From Lachnospiraceae bacterium (GTDB lineage: Bacteria; Bacillota_A; Clostridia; Lachnospirales; Lachnospiraceae), in NCBI GenBank assembly GCA_017522685.1, contig JAFWYN010000019.1, positions 1 through 64,000 of the forward strand: 64,000 bases of DNA, given 5' to 3'. Shown piece after piece: positions 19,361 to 29,509 of the stretch (within the stretch, counting starts at the first letter, position 1; each line of letters opens with the position of its first letter). The notes beneath the pieces were generated by a model. The model ran no database searches and was not told where the DNA came from. It saw nothing but the letters and a program-made list of their open reading frames with translations. The position numbers were made by a program, and so were the translations under genes.

Positions 19361-19384
19361 GTAAAATCGAGATGGCATTGTATG

Positions 19385-20782
19385 CTAATAAAACATAATA
19401 ACCGGTGTGCCAATTTCATATTCATCATAAATCGTAGGCATCACATCGGGCGGAATATTCACACATCCATGAGAACCATTTGTCAGATAAATCTCTCCGC
19501 CAAACTCTTTTCGCCAGTCAGCATCATGCAGTCCGATGCTTCCTTTGACAGGCATCCAAAAATCAACCGGTGTAGCATATCCGGGCCCTCGAAGAGTCCT
19601 GTTTTTTTGCTTGTTATACACGAAATTTACCCCTTCCGGAGTGTTCCATTTCCGTTTCATATTGCCGGTCACAATATCTGTTTCCAACAAAAGTTCACCA
19701 TTCTTATAGGCATACAGTTTTTGCATCCCCATATCTACTTCTATGTAAGTATCACCGATATCATGCTTTCCTCTGACATATCCTTCTTGCAGATATGTGG
19801 GTACATGTTCTTCACGGATTCTCTGTGAAAAAGCTTCCTTCAGATAAGCCTTCTCCGCTTCTGCGTCTATCTCAGTTCCATAGGTTACATACTCCACCTG
19901 TACCGTTTCACCGCGTGTTGCATTAAAATCCAGTACACCGCCTACAGTATTATACTCTTTCACCAAATCATCTATAAACAGTTCTACGGCCAACTCATCC
20001 ATTTGAAATTCACCCTGTTCATTCAGAATGAATCTGCCATCTTCATCCACCAATACAAATTCACTGGCAATTTTATGGTCAATGGATATTTTTTCCGCAC
20101 CCATGTCATATACGATACCGCAATCCAAATAAGTCTGAAGCTTCTCCCATTGTTTTCTCGTCTCTTCCTGCTTTGATGTGGCCGGCATATCACGGTAGGC
20201 ATCACTCAGTTGCATCTGTACTGTCGTTTCGCCATTCACAAAGCACTGATTTGCAAATTCTGCCAAAAGATCCGGTTGCAATACATCATATAAATTGTCA
20301 TATAGCTCATACCCGGCATCTCCTTTTACGATTTTCACCTTTAAAACATTGGAGATTTCTTTTTTCACGATATCTAATTCAATAATTTTAAGTTTCAGTG
20401 CACCCTCATTCCAGGTTCTTTGAGGCAACAGACTGATATCCTTTTTCTTGCCTATCTCAATAGGCCATAACCAAGGATTTTGATTCTCCTTCTGTGCCTG
20501 CAAACTCATTGTATAATCTTCCTGATATGCCACTTCCGCCATATCGATAATACCGGTTTCTCCCTCCCGATTAATTATGGTAAGAAACGGAGCCTTTGTC
20601 TGTAACAAAAGCTCCGTATTAACCTCTTCCACAGACTTTCCGGTACAATAGATACCGTTAATCCATGTATTAATCATAAAGACGTCCTTATAAAAACAAA
20701 CAACCGCAAAATAACAAATCAAACCAAGTATTACCGCCACTAAGAGTAAGCGTTCCAGCATCTTTGTTAATTTATTAATCAT
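19385..20782 (-). CDS. Membrane-anchored L,D-transpeptidase (YkuD family)
   Basis: A 465-residue envelope protein. A single N-terminal membrane segment (about 10-32, LLLVAVILGLICYFAVVCFY) leaves the rest outside. The middle (about 50-330) resembles the peptidoglycan-binding region that precedes many clostridial YkuD domains. The C-terminal YkuD domain carries its histidine in GLHDADWR and the active-site SHGCVNIP with catalytic cysteine. It forms 3-3 cross-links in peptidoglycan or attaches proteins to it. It follows ilvB by 12 bases on the same strand, without an obvious functional link. Confidence 0.9.
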   Translation of the reverse strand: MINKLTKMLERLLLVAVILGLICYFAVVCFYKDVFMINTWINGIYCTGKSVEEVNTELLLQTKAPFLTIINREGETGIIDMAEVAYQEDYTMSLQAQKENQNPWLWPIEIGKKKDISLLPQRTWNEGALKLKIIELDIVKKEISNVLKVKIVKGDAGYELYDNLYDVLQPDLLAEFANQCFVNGETTVQMQLSDAYRDMPATSKQEETRKQWEKLQTYLDCGIVYDMGAEKISIDHKIASEFVLVDEDGRFILNEQGEFQMDELAVELFIDDLVKEYNTVGGVLDFNATRGETVQVEYVTYGTEIDAEAEKAYLKEAFSQRIREEHVPTYLQEGYVRGKHDIGDTYIEVDMGMQKLYAYKNGELLLETDIVTGNMKRKWNTPEGVNFVYNKQKNRTLRGPGYATPVDFWMPVKGSIGLHDADWRKEFGGEIYLTNGSHGCVNIPPDVMPTIYDEYEIGTPVIMFY

Positions 20783-20794
20783 ATGTATACCTGT

Positions 20795-22477
20795 TTATTT
20801 TTCTTTGTTCTTCAAATCATCTCCATCAAACACTTCACTGATAGGTGCGCCTGCCGGTACCATAGGGAATACCTTGTCATCCTCAGGAATCATACACTCG
20901 ATAAGTACGGGACATTTCAGGCCAATTGCCTTTTCAATAGCAGGTCCCATCTCATCCTTCTTGGTGACACGGATTGCTTCACAGCCAAGTCCTTCTGCCA
21001 CCTTGCAGAAATCCACCTTATCGTTTAATACAGTCTGTGAATATCTCTTTCCGTAGAAAAGAGTCTGCCACTGACGTACCATACCCAATACATGATTATT
21101 AATAACCACTTGGATAATCGGAATATTATAACGACTGGCAGTAGCCAGTTCCTGCATATTCATACGGAAACATCCGTCACCTGCAATATTGATACATATT
21201 TTGTCCGGCTGTCCCACCTGTGCACCGATACACGCTCCCAATCCGTATCCCATGGTTCCCAGTCCACCGGAGGAAAGGAAGGTACGGGGTTCTGTATATT
21301 TGTAATACTGAGCAGCCCACATCTGATGCTGTCCAACATCAGTAGTAATAATAGCCTTACCCTCTGTTACTCTGTCAATTTCTTCAATAACATAAGGTCC
21401 GGACAATGCACCATCCTCATATTTCATAGGATACTTAGCCTTCAACTCCTGAATCTTCGCCATCCATTCCGCATGGTCCTGCTGTTCCAGCTTGCTGTTT
21501 AACACCTTAAGAACCAGCTTCAAATCACCGATAAGCGCAGCGTCTACACGGATATTCTTGTTGATTTCAGCTGCATCCACATCAATCTGTACGATTTTGG
21601 CACCTTCTGCAAATTTCTTGGGATTTCCAACCACACGATCGGAGAATCTCGCGCCCAAAGCCACAAGCAAATCACAATCACTGACACCCAGGTTTGAAGT
21701 CTTGGTACCATGCATACCAATCATACCGGTATAGCGCTCACTCTTGCCGTCAAAAGCACCCTTACCCATAAGAGTATCACATACAGGTGCATCCAGTAAG
21801 TCTGCAAATTCAGCCACTTCCTTTGCTGCTCCTGAAATTACGGCACCGCCACCCAGATAAATATAAGGTTTCTTTGCCTTCTTAATCAGCTTGATTACCT
21901 TTTCCATATCCTCATCCGTGTACTTAACAGGCTTTTCTACGTTCTTTTTTTCCACGGGAATATATTCACAAACAGCAGCCGTAACATCCTTGGTGATATC
22001 TACCAATACAGGGCCCGGTCTGCCTCTTACGGCAATGGTAAATGCCTTACGGATGGTATCCGCCAATTCCTCTACATTCTTTACGATATAACCATGCTTG
22101 GTAATGGGCATGGTCACACCTGCAATGTCCACTTCCTGGAAGGAGTCCTTGCCCAGTAAAGGCAAAGTAACATTTGCGGTAATCGCCACCATGGGCACGG
22201 AATCCATATAAGCGGTAGCTATACCTGTTACCAGATTAGTAGCACCGGGGCCACTGGTAGCCATACACACACCCACCTTGCCGGTAGCTCTGGCATATCC
22301 GTCTGCCGCATGGGCAGCTCCCTGCTCATGGGAAGTCAGAATATGATTGATTTCATCGCTATGCTTATAAAGGGCATCATAAATATTTAAAATACAGCCG
22401 CCCGGATAACCAAATACGGTATCCACGCCCTGTTCCTTGAGACATTCAACAACAATCTCTGCACCTGTCAATTGCAT
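20795..22477 (-). CDS. ilvB: Acetolactate synthase large (catalytic) subunit
   Basis: A 560-residue thiamine-diphosphate enzyme that joins two pyruvates, or pyruvate and 2-oxobutyrate, in valine/isoleucine synthesis. The N-terminal domain has the cofactor-activating glutamate in [16 protein letters not shown], and the C-terminal ThDP motif starts at [16 protein letters not shown]. The regulatory small subunit (ilvN/ilvH) is not adjacent. It lies 30 bases after ilvD, in the order leuB-ilvD-ilvB. Confidence 0.94.
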   Translation of the reverse strand: MQLTGAEIVVECLKEQGVDTVFGYPGGCILNIYDALYKHSDEINHILTSHEQGAAHAADGYARATGKVGVCMATSGPGATNLVTGIATAYMDSVPMVAITANVTLPLLGKDSFQEVDIAGVTMPITKHGYIVKNVEELADTIRKAFTIAVRGRPGPVLVDITKDVTAAVCEYIPVEKKNVEKPVKYTDEDMEKVIKLIKKAKKPYIYLGGGAVISGAAKEVAEFADLLDAPVCDTLMGKGAFDGKSERYTGMIGMHGTKTSNLGVSDCDLLVALGARFSDRVVGNPKKFAEGAKIVQIDVDAAEINKNIRVDAALIGDLKLVLKVLNSKLEQQDHAEWMAKIQELKAKYPMKYEDGALSGPYVIEEIDRVTEGKAIITTDVGQHQMWAAQYYKYTEPRTFLSSGGLGTMGYGLGACIGAQVGQPDKICINIAGDGCFRMNMQELATASRYNIPIIQVVINNHVLGMVRQWQTLFYGKRYSQTVLNDKVDFCKVAEGLGCEAIRVTKKDEMGPAIEKAIGLKCPVLIECMIPEDDKVFPMVPAGAPISEVFDGDDLKNKEK

Positions 22478-22507
22478 AATTTCCTCTTTCTGTCCGTTAT
22501 AGACTCC

Positions 22508-24169
22508 TTATTTAATCTCTAATACAGCACCTCTGTTACCACTGGTTACCAGTTCACGGTAACGTGCCAGATAGCCGCTTACTTCCTTCAAATTCGGCTT
22601 CCAATTTGCCTTTCTCGCAGCCAGTTCTTCCTCAGAAACCAGCATATCCAGCTTGTTCTCAGGAATATTGATACGAATGATATCACCTTCCTGTACTAAT
22701 GCAATGGGTCCACCTACTGCTGCTTCCGGAGAAACGTGTCCGATGGATGCACCACGGGAAGCACCGGAGAAACGACCATCGGTTATGAGTGCTACGCTTG
22801 ATCCAAGTCCCATACCTGCAATAGCGGAAGTAGGATTCAACATCTCTCTCATACCGGGACCACCCTTAGGGCCTTCGTTACGGATTACCACAACATCTCC
22901 TGCTACAATCTTACCGCCCTTAATAGCTGCAATGGCATCCTCTTCACATTCAAATACTCTTGCCGGGCCTTCATGTACCATCATTTCAGCCACCACTGCA
23001 GAACGCTTAACCACACCGCCATCGGGAGCAAGGTTACCCTTAAGCACTGCGATTCCGCCTGTTTCAGAATAAGGATTCTCCACAGGTCTGATTACTTCAG
23101 GATTTTTATTGGTACAGTTCTTAATATTCTCACCAATGGTTGTTCCATTGACTGTCATACAATCTAAATTCAGCAGATTCTTCTTGGTCAGTTCGTTCAT
23201 TACCGCATAAACACCGCCTGCCTCGTTCAAATCTTCCATGTATGTAGGACCGGCAGGTGCCAGATGGCAAAGGTTTGGAGTCTTTGCAGACAATTCATTG
23301 GCAATGTCTAAGTTCAAGTCTACGTCGGCTTCCTTTGCAATAGCAGGAAGGTGAAGCATAGAGTTGGTAGAACAACCAAGTGCCATATCCACAACCAAAG
23401 CATTCATAAATGCCTTTTCTGTCATAATATCACGAGGTTTAATATCCTTTTCTACCAGTTCCATAATCTTCATACCCGCATGCTTCGCAAGACGGATTCT
23501 TTCAGAATATACTGCCGGAATGGTTCCGTTACCCTTTAAGCCCATACCGATAGCATCGGTTAAGCAGTTCATGGAGTTTGCGGTATACATACCGGAGCAG
23601 GAACCGCAGGAAGGACATGCCTTTTCTTCAAATTCACAAAGCTTCTCCATGGACATGGTACCGGCAGCCACACTACCTACTGCCTCAAACATGCTGGAAA
23701 GACTGGTCTTATGTCCGTCAATACGACCTGCCAGCATAGGACCACCGGATACAAATACGGTGGGAATATTCAGTCTGGCAGCAGCCATAAGTAAACCGGG
23801 TACATTCTTATCACAGTTCGGTACACAAACCAAACCGTCAAAGCCATGTGCCATGGTCATACATTCTGTAGAGTCAGCAATCAAGTCTCTGGTTACCAGA
23901 GAATACTTCATACCGGTATGTCCCATGGCAATACCGTCACACACTGCGATTGCAGGGAATACTACCGGCATACCGCCAGCCATAGCCACGCCCATTTTTA
24001 CAGCATCTACGATTTTATCCAAATTCATATGGCCGGGTACGATTTCATTATAGGAGCTGACAATACCAATCATGGGGCGTCTTCTCTCTTCCTCCGTATA
24101 GCCCAGCGCATTAAACAAACTTCTGTGAGGTGCCTGTGCGGTACCTGTCTTTACTGCGTCACTTCTCAT
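22508..24169 (-). CDS. ilvD: Dihydroxy-acid dehydratase
   Basis: A 553-residue Fe-S dehydratase that makes the 2-oxo acids in valine and isoleucine synthesis. Cluster-binding cysteines are visible in [10 protein letters not shown] and [16 protein letters not shown], and the C-terminal signature is [13 protein letters not shown]. The start has AAAGAGGT upstream. It is preceded by a 339-base leader region with a candidate promoter and a large hairpin, so it is probably expressed separately from leuB as well as together with it. Confidence 0.96.
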   Translation of the reverse strand: MRSDAVKTGTAQAPHRSLFNALGYTEEERRRPMIGIVSSYNEIVPGHMNLDKIVDAVKMGVAMAGGMPVVFPAIAVCDGIAMGHTGMKYSLVTRDLIADSTECMTMAHGFDGLVCVPNCDKNVPGLLMAAARLNIPTVFVSGGPMLAGRIDGHKTSLSSMFEAVGSVAAGTMSMEKLCEFEEKACPSCGSCSGMYTANSMNCLTDAIGMGLKGNGTIPAVYSERIRLAKHAGMKIMELVEKDIKPRDIMTEKAFMNALVVDMALGCSTNSMLHLPAIAKEADVDLNLDIANELSAKTPNLCHLAPAGPTYMEDLNEAGGVYAVMNELTKKNLLNLDCMTVNGTTIGENIKNCTNKNPEVIRPVENPYSETGGIAVLKGNLAPDGGVVKRSAVVAEMMVHEGPARVFECEEDAIAAIKGGKIVAGDVVVIRNEGPKGGPGMREMLNPTSAIAGMGLGSSVALITDGRFSGASRGASIGHVSPEAAVGGPIALVQEGDIIRINIPENKLDMLVSEEELAARKANWKPNLKEVSGYLARYRELVTSGNRGAVLEIK

Positions 24170-24260
24170 ATTTACCTCTTTCCCTTGGCTGAGGTCATTG
24201 GCTATTTACGAATTAGTCACTATACCAATCACTCACACACCGGATAAAAAACTTCCTCCC

Positions 24261-24313
24261 CAATATGTATGTCACTTGTCGGACAGGTATGTCCGCCTGT
24301 GTCATACATATTG
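24261..24313 (-). promoter_or_regulatory. Large interrupted hairpin in the ilvD leader
   Basis: Outer arms of 11 perfect pairs (24261-24271 with 24303-24313), a short 3-bp helix inside, and an inner 6-bp hairpin closing GGTA (24280-24295). It is followed on the minus strand by GGGAGGAAGTTTTTTATCC, so an attenuator, a protein-binding site or a processing site are all possible. Confidence 0.5.
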
Positions 24314-24349
24314 AGTCGTCAGTTCTTTTATACGGTGCATTACGTGATA

Positions 24350-24378
24350 GGTATAGCGCCTAATTCTCACATTGTCAA
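24350..24378 (-). promoter_or_regulatory. Candidate sigma-A promoter of ilvD-ilvB
   Basis: On the minus strand TTGACA (24373-24378), 17-base spacer, TATACC (24350-24355). The -35 is perfect, the -10 is 4 of 6. Confidence 0.45.
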
Positions 24379-24508
24379 TTTATCAGTCAGTATCAAATAT
24401 ATTAATAATCAATTATGTGAATTGCCCTATTTACAAAATAACGGCACGCACACATCTGTTTCATCATATCACACTTTGTATGTATTTGTAAACTTATAAG
24501 ATGGCTGA

Positions 24509-25591
24509 TTAGATGCGTTCTGCGATTAAGTCGCCCATCTTTGCACAGCCCACTTTTTCACATCCGTCTGAGTAGATGTCTCCGGTGCGGAAGCCGTCTT
24601 CTAGAACTTTCTTTACAGCAGCTTCAATAGCATCTGCTTCCTTATCTAAGTCAAAGCTGTAACGAAGCATCATAGCTGCACTTAATATGGTTGCGATTGG
24701 GTTCGCTATGTCCTTGCCGGCAATATCCGGTGCGGAACCATGGCTGGGTTCATAAAGACCAAACTTGGTATCATTTAAGCTGGCACTGGAAAGCATACCA
24801 ATGGAGCCGGTTACCATGCTGGCTTCATCGGATAAGATATCACCAAACATGTTCTCGGTTAAGATAACATCAAACTGCGCAGGGTCCTTTACCAGCTGCA
24901 TTGCGCAGTTATCTACCAGCATATGCTCTAAGGTTACCTCAGGATAATCCTTAGCCACTTCATTTACCACCGCTCTCCAAAGTCTGGATGAGTCAAGCAC
25001 GTTAGCCTTGTCCACGCTGGTCACTTTTTTGCGGCGTTTCATGGCGATATCAAAGCCACGGATAGCGATACGGCGAATCTCGTTCTCATCATAGGTCAGT
25101 GTATCAATAGCCTTTCTCACACCGTTTTCTTCTACTGTCTTACGCTCACCAAAATACAAACCGCCGGTAAGCTCTCTCATAATCATCATATCAAAGCCTG
25201 CTTCGCTGATTTCCTTCTTCAAAGGACAGGCATCTGCCAATTCAGGATAAAGGTATGCGGGACGTAAGTTTGCAAAGAGATTCAAAGCCTTACGAATCTT
25301 AAGCAGTCCTGCTTCCGGTCTTAAATTAGGTGGAAGCTGGTACCAGGGTGAAGTATTGGTATCGCCACCGATAGACCCCATAAGTACTGCATCAGCCGCC
25401 TTAGCCGTTGTAATAGCCTCATCTGTCAAAGGCACTCCGTGCACATCGATGGATGCACCGCCCATCAAAATATCTGTATAATTCATGGCGTGACCATACT
25501 TTTCAGCCACCTTATTTAACACCTTTTTCGCTTCGTTCACTATCTCGGGACCGATTCCGTCACCGGGAATGCATGTGATTTTTAATTCCAT
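24509..25591 (-). CDS. leuB: 3-isopropylmalate dehydrogenase
   Basis: A 360-residue NAD-dependent decarboxylating dehydrogenase of leucine synthesis. It shows GDGIGPEIV at the N-terminus, the substrate loop [17 protein letters not shown], and the metal/NAD region [13 protein letters not shown] followed by [13 protein letters not shown]. Distinguished from isocitrate dehydrogenase by length and the loop. leuA, leuC and leuD are not next to it. First gene of the leuB-ilvD-ilvB run. Confidence 0.95.
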   Translation of the reverse strand: MELKITCIPGDGIGPEIVNEAKKVLNKVAEKYGHAMNYTDILMGGASIDVHGVPLTDEAITTAKAADAVLMGSIGGDTNTSPWYQLPPNLRPEAGLLKIRKALNLFANLRPAYLYPELADACPLKKEISEAGFDMMIMRELTGGLYFGERKTVEENGVRKAIDTLTYDENEIRRIAIRGFDIAMKRRKKVTSVDKANVLDSSRLWRAVVNEVAKDYPEVTLEHMLVDNCAMQLVKDPAQFDVILTENMFGDILSDEASMVTGSIGMLSSASLNDTKFGLYEPSHGSAPDIAGKDIANPIATILSAAMMLRYSFDLDKEADAIEAAVKKVLEDGFRTGDIYSDGCEKVGCAKMGDLIAERI

Positions 25592-25785
25592 AATATGTAC
25601 CTCACTGTTTGTTTATTTTGTATGTAGCTGTTGCTATAACTATTTATGATAGTGTAGCACGTTTTAAGGTATTCTTCAAATACATATTCCTTATGCTTGG
25701 TATAACCCCTCGTTATACCCATTATCTCAGACTGTTATTCAAATATCTTTCCCATTATTCTACCGAATGCAAATCATCGGCAACA

Positions 25786-26304
25786 TCATAATTTCATAAA
25801 AGTTACACATTGCAACGAATCGATTTCCTTTAATGTTTTGTTAATCTCAAATGCAATTTTTTTGAGTTCATCGTACTCACATTGCGGGAAATCTGCCCAA
25901 TTCGTTTCATAATAACATCTACCATTTCCCGTTTCATACAAAGAATACTCCGTAACAACCGCATCTATCAATTCATTTTTATCTATCTCAAACGAACACT
26001 TACACTCTTTCATGTTACTTAGTTCTTCTTCGATTTCATTACTCAAATCGTATGACGGCTTATTCATCGAATATATATTTATAGCTATTTTATTATGCAC
26101 CATAGACAAGTCCATAATACTCGCTCCCGGCTCATTCATTATGTAGACCCATTCTTTGGAAGAACCTTTTAACACTTTTAACAGCTTAACCAACAATTCT
26201 TTTGAAATATCATAACCCAGATAATCAGATGCCTCTACATAATTCTTCCCAATCCTAAATTCAAACCAACCATATTCTATCGATTCGATTTTAAAACTTC
26301 TCAT
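25786..26304 (-). CDS. Uncharacterised 172-residue protein, immunity-like
   Basis: No family recognised with certainty. The protein is soluble, acidic, Tyr/Glu rich, with an aromatic N-terminus (IEYGWFEFRIG) and a mixed alpha/beta pattern. It ends the run of small AT-rich genes at 25.8-27.7 kb, 22 bases after the next gene. Small, fast-evolving soluble proteins encoded in tandem like this are typical of orphan immunity genes left from contact-dependent toxin loci, which is the inference here. No toxin lies in the window. Confidence 0.55.
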   Translation of the reverse strand: MRSFKIESIEYGWFEFRIGKNYVEASDYLGYDISKELLVKLLKVLKGSSKEWVYIMNEPGASIMDLSMVHNKIAINIYSMNKPSYDLSNEIEEELSNMKECKCSFEIDKNELIDAVVTEYSLYETGNGRCYYETNWADFPQCEYDELKKIAFEINKTLKEIDSLQCVTFMKL

Positions 26305-26326
26305 TTTATTTTTCTCCTATATTCTC

Positions 26327-26833
26327 CTACACGCTATACAAAGCAGCACTTTCGCCATCATCACAATACGCAATCATCCAATCAAAATCCCGGGAAACAA
26401 GATAAAAGTCTTCCAGCAAACCGTCCGTTTCACCTAACACGTCCAGTATTTCTTTTATATAGCCTTCATATACCCATCCTTGTGACAAAATCATGTAAAG
26501 CTTTGCATCTTCCTTTTCTTCGATTAACACCCTAATCTGATGCAAAAAATGTTCCCAACCACCATTTACATAAATATTGTTTGTCTTTTTTATAGAATCT
26601 CGGAAATGTAACCAGCAATAAGATAACTCAATCTTAGGATACTTCTCATAATCCATATAAGTATAATAAAACCGCTTAATTACATCCTCGTACTTAAGTT
26701 TTGAACACTCACCAAACCGTTTTCTGTCAATATTCTCTTCTTTAACAATTTCCTCTATTTCATCACGAATCCAATATCTGAAAGGTTTATTTTTTAACTT
26801 TTCTTGCCATTCAGTATTCTTCCAGTCACTCAA
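26327..26833 (-). CDS. Uncharacterised 168-residue protein, immunity-like
   Basis: Soluble and rich in Trp, Tyr, Glu and Lys. The first half is helical (WIRDEIEEIVKEENIDRKRF) and it ends in a beta-type segment, FYLVSRDFDWMIAYCDD, of a style seen in several small immunity families. No firm family assignment. The start codon is TTG with GGAG eight bases upstream. It lies in the middle of the orphan immunity-like cluster. Confidence 0.55.
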   Translation of the reverse strand: MSDWKNTEWQEKLKNKPFRYWIRDEIEEIVKEENIDRKRFGECSKLKYEDVIKRFYYTYMDYEKYPKIELSYCWLHFRDSIKKTNNIYVNGGWEHFLHQIRVLIEEKEDAKLYMILSQGWVYEGYIKEILDVLGETDGLLEDFYLVSRDFDWMIAYCDDGESAALYSV

Positions 26834-26904
26834 AATAATTACTCCTTATCTCTCAACTTGGCCATTCGTCACCTTCACATCTGCATATAAAATCATAAAG
26901 GCTG

Positions 26905-27231
26905 CTAAGAATTTTTACCCACTCCCATATATTCTTCAAATGTCTTTATTGCATTCTCTATACTCGCACTACTTTTATATTCAATATTGGCAATCAAATA
27001 CAACTCGTCTGATACACCATTCCATGCCTCAATATCAACCCAGTAAATACCATTTGACTCATATAACGTAATATTGGCCGCATCTTCAATATCAGCCGAA
27101 AAAACAATTCGATAACTGTGAATCGGTGTTTTTATATAACTAATCTTACTAATTGTAAGCCCCATATTTTCCCATAGTTTCGTACGTCCATTAAACCACT
27201 TTTCAAAGTCTGCAAACAAATAATCCTTCAT
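26905..27231 (-). CDS. Small immunity-like protein, possibly TriTu-type
   Basis: 108 residues. Starts with an amphipathic helix (FADFEKWFNGRTKLWENMG), then antiparallel strands (ANITLYESNGIYWVDIEAW) and a closing helix (SIENAIKTFEEYMG). The pattern recalls TriTu-type immunity proteins (helix, four strands, helix), but that is from memory. AAGGGA precedes the ATG. 21 bases separate it from the broken gene upstream. Confidence 0.55.
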   Translation of the reverse strand: MKDYLFADFEKWFNGRTKLWENMGLTISKISYIKTPIHSYRIVFSADIEDAANITLYESNGIYWVDIEAWNGVSDELYLIANIEYKSSASIENAIKTFEEYMGVGKNS

Positions 27232-27252
27232 GCATTTTCCCTTCTACCATTG

Positions 27253-27718
27253 TTAATGAAACCATTCTCCTGTACCGAACAACTCCTGATACCTTTCCTT
27301 CAATTCTTCCACATCAAATTCTTGCTTTATATAGATACACTCATCTGCAATGTGTTTCACAAAGTTGTCCGAGCCGACCGGCAATAACACAATCGCACCA
27401 CTCGCTGTCAGCTCTTTCAACGCTTTTAACAACGCTGACTGACTCATATCATAATAGAACCTACTTGCTCTATAAGGTGCATAAAATATTTTCTTACCAC
27501 TTGCATAGCCCAATGCGGCAGAAGCTCTCCAACGTTCCCCACTCAACTGAAACAATTTTCTATCATACCTCCGTTCTGTGAGAATGAACCTTTCCGCTTT
27601 CAAACCTCAAATTCTCATATCGCCATATATCAGGTGTATATTCCCCAGGAAACGACGCAAGACCTTCTACCTCCGAAGTACATGCTGTTGCATCTATTCT
27701 TATCTCAAATTTCTCCAT
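27253..27718 (-). pseudogene. Broken gene of the immunity-like cluster (internal deletion with frameshift)
   Basis: Two fragments in different frames meet near 27590-27603. The upstream part begins at ATG 27718 (MEKFEIRIDATACTSEVEG) and reads to about ENLRFESGKV before stopping. The downstream part continues in another frame (ERFILTERRYDRKLFQLSG to the end GTGEWFH). The C-terminal half is a conserved-looking domain (LPVGSDNFVKHIADECIYI), and the N-terminal fragment ends where an ATP-binding-type loop might begin. The simplest reading is loss of an internal segment that also shifted the frame. The original function is unknown. Confidence 0.6.
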
Positions 27719-27749
27719 CTTATAAATCACTCCAATCCCCATAACACAT

Positions 27750-27777
27750 AAGCGGCACATGTTACCATGTACCGCTT
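27750..27777 (-). terminator. Hairpin downstream of yajC
   Basis: 12-bp stem with one wobble pair (27750-27761 with 27766-27777) and 4-base loop. It lacks a clear U-run, so it is a weak terminator or only an mRNA end structure. Confidence 0.4.
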
Positions 27778-27798
27778 TCCTTGTTTCACGTTATACTT

Positions 27799-28119
27799 TT
27801 ATGCTTCCGGCTTCTCAATACTGGTAATCGCATTTCTCTGCATAGGGATACGGCAGTTCTTGTTACTGCCAAATTCTACGATTACGGTATCATCATTGAT
27901 ATCGATTACTACACCATAGAAACCTGCAGTGGTCAGTACGTAATCACCGATTTCTAAGGATGCCAGCATAGCTGCCATCTGCTTCTGCTTCTTGCTCTGG
28001 GGTCTAATAAAGAAAAACCACAAACCGAAGAAAATTAATGCATACATAATCAAAATACCGCCAAGACCCATACCACCGACCTGTGCGGCATCTGTTGTTC
28101 CTGTTAAAATGATACTCAT
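27799..28119 (-). CDS. yajC: Preprotein translocase subunit YajC
   Basis: 106 residues with one membrane segment (about 18-38, GGILIMYALIFFGLWFFFI), then RPQSKKQKQ and the small domain with LEIGDYVLTTAGFYGVVIDI, all diagnostic for YajC. It associates with SecDF/SecYEG and supports protein export. It lies 121 bases downstream of tgt on the same strand, the common bacterial order (tgt-yajC). Confidence 0.94.
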   Translation of the reverse strand: MSIILTGTTDAAQVGGMGLGGILIMYALIFFGLWFFFIRPQSKKQKQMAAMLASLEIGDYVLTTAGFYGVVIDINDDTVIVEFGSNKNCRIPMQRNAITSIEKPEA

Positions 28120-28240
28120 GTTATTTCCTCCTAAATTTATCTTTCAAACACTGTAGTATATCATACACAAATTTTGTCAATCCTACAAGTGCTTTTTCCG
28201 GAATTCATATATTTTTTACACTTCTGCCGAATCAGCCTGT

Positions 28241-29374
28241 TTACTCCAAAGGTGTTGCCATATTTTCCAGCTTTTGTTTTTTGTATGCCGCAAAATGTCC
28301 CTCATCCAGTGCATCCCTGATTTCTTCCATCATGGTGTTGTAGAAATACAGGTTATGAAGCACACAAAGACGCATTCCCAGCATTTCCTTGGCCTTCAGT
28401 AAATGTCTGATATAGGCCCTGGAATATCTCTGACAGGCCGGACATCCGCAACCTTCCTCTATGGGTCTACTGTCCAGCTCATACTTGGCATTAAAGAGAT
28501 TAATCTTGCCATGGTTGGTATATACATGCCCGTGACGACCGTTACGGCTGGGATATACACAGTCAAAGAAGTCCACGCCCCTCTCTACCGCTTCCAATAT
28601 ATTAGCCGGGGTACCCACACCCATCAGATAGGTGGGCTTATCTTTTGGCAAATAAGGAACCACTTCATCCAGAACATGGTACATTTCCTCATGGCTCTCC
28701 CCAACTGCCAGACCGCCTACTGCATAGCCATCCAGCTCCATCTCGCTGATTCTCTTGGCATGGTCGATACGGATGTCTGCAAAAATGGCTCCCTGATTAA
28801 TACCGAATAAAAGCTGATTTTTGTTGATGGTATCTTCCAAACCATTCAGACGTTTCATTTCCTTTTTGCATCGTTCCAGCCATCTGGTGGTACGTTCCAC
28901 GGAATTCTGTACGTATTTTCTTTCTGCCTTACTGGGGGGACATTCATCAAAAGCCATGGCAATGGTGGATGCCAGATTGGACTGAATCTGCATACTCTCT
29001 TCCGGGCCCATGAAAATCTTCCGGCCATCTATATGAGAGTTGAAATAAACGCCCTCTTCCTTAATCTTACGAAGACCGGATAAGGAAAACACTTGAAATC
29101 CGCCGGAATCCGTAAGGATGGGCTTTTCCCAGGACATAAACTTATGTAAACCGCCTAGCTGCTTTACAATCTTATCTCCGGGACGCACATGAAGGTGATA
29201 AGTATTGGAAAGCTGTACCTGCGTTTTAATATTCTCCAAATCAGATGTGGCAACCGCACCCTTGATGGCTGCTATGGTACCCACATTCATAAAAACGGGG
29301 GTCTGTATGGTGCCATGCACAGTTTTAAATTCCGCTCTCTTGGCACGACCTTCCTGTTTCAGTATTTTATACAT
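28241..29374 (-). CDS. tgt: tRNA-guanine(34) transglycosylase
   Basis: A 377-residue enzyme that exchanges guanine 34 of GUN-anticodon tRNAs for preQ1, the step before queuosine is completed. It has the nucleophile/base aspartate in ILTDSGGFQVFSL, the substrate loop GGLAVGESHEEM, and the zinc site CGCPACQRYSRAYIRH. The length fits bacterial Tgt. Confidence 0.96.
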   Translation of the reverse strand: MYKILKQEGRAKRAEFKTVHGTIQTPVFMNVGTIAAIKGAVATSDLENIKTQVQLSNTYHLHVRPGDKIVKQLGGLHKFMSWEKPILTDSGGFQVFSLSGLRKIKEEGVYFNSHIDGRKIFMGPEESMQIQSNLASTIAMAFDECPPSKAERKYVQNSVERTTRWLERCKKEMKRLNGLEDTINKNQLLFGINQGAIFADIRIDHAKRISEMELDGYAVGGLAVGESHEEMYHVLDEVVPYLPKDKPTYLMGVGTPANILEAVERGVDFFDCVYPSRNGRHGHVYTNHGKINLFNAKYELDSRPIEEGCGCPACQRYSRAYIRHLLKAKEMLGMRLCVLHNLYFYNTMMEEIRDALDEGHFAAYKKQKLENMATPLE

Positions 29375-29428
29375 AATATTTCCTCCGTCAAACCGGACCT
29401 TCCGGTAACTGCTTGATTTTCCTCAAAA

Positions 29429-29462
29429 AGAACCTTCCTGCTACATCCGTAGGGAAGGTTCT
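29429..29462 (-). terminator. Terminator of the GH31-GH43 operon
   Basis: 10-bp perfect stem (29429-29438 with 29453-29462) followed on the minus strand by TTTTT. Confidence 0.8.
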
Positions 29463-29509
29463 AAATTTATTATATCCGTTTTCTCTAAAATCACAAGAGT
29501 GAATTCACA

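Larger units (their letters stand above)
24170..24508 (-). other. leuB-ilvD intergenic region with promoter-like site and hairpin
   Basis: 339 bases without a credible gene. It holds a promoter-like pair and a 53-base hairpin (see separate entries). No T-box sequence (AGGGTGGNACCGCG-like) was found, which is the usual control for branched-chain genes in Firmicutes. Confidence 0.6.

Noticed and set aside
24400..24470. Short leader peptide MMKQMCVRAVIL upstream of ilvD as a BCAA attenuator
   Set aside because: It lies upstream of the candidate ilvD promoter, has no Shine-Dalgarno sequence and is too short to judge.
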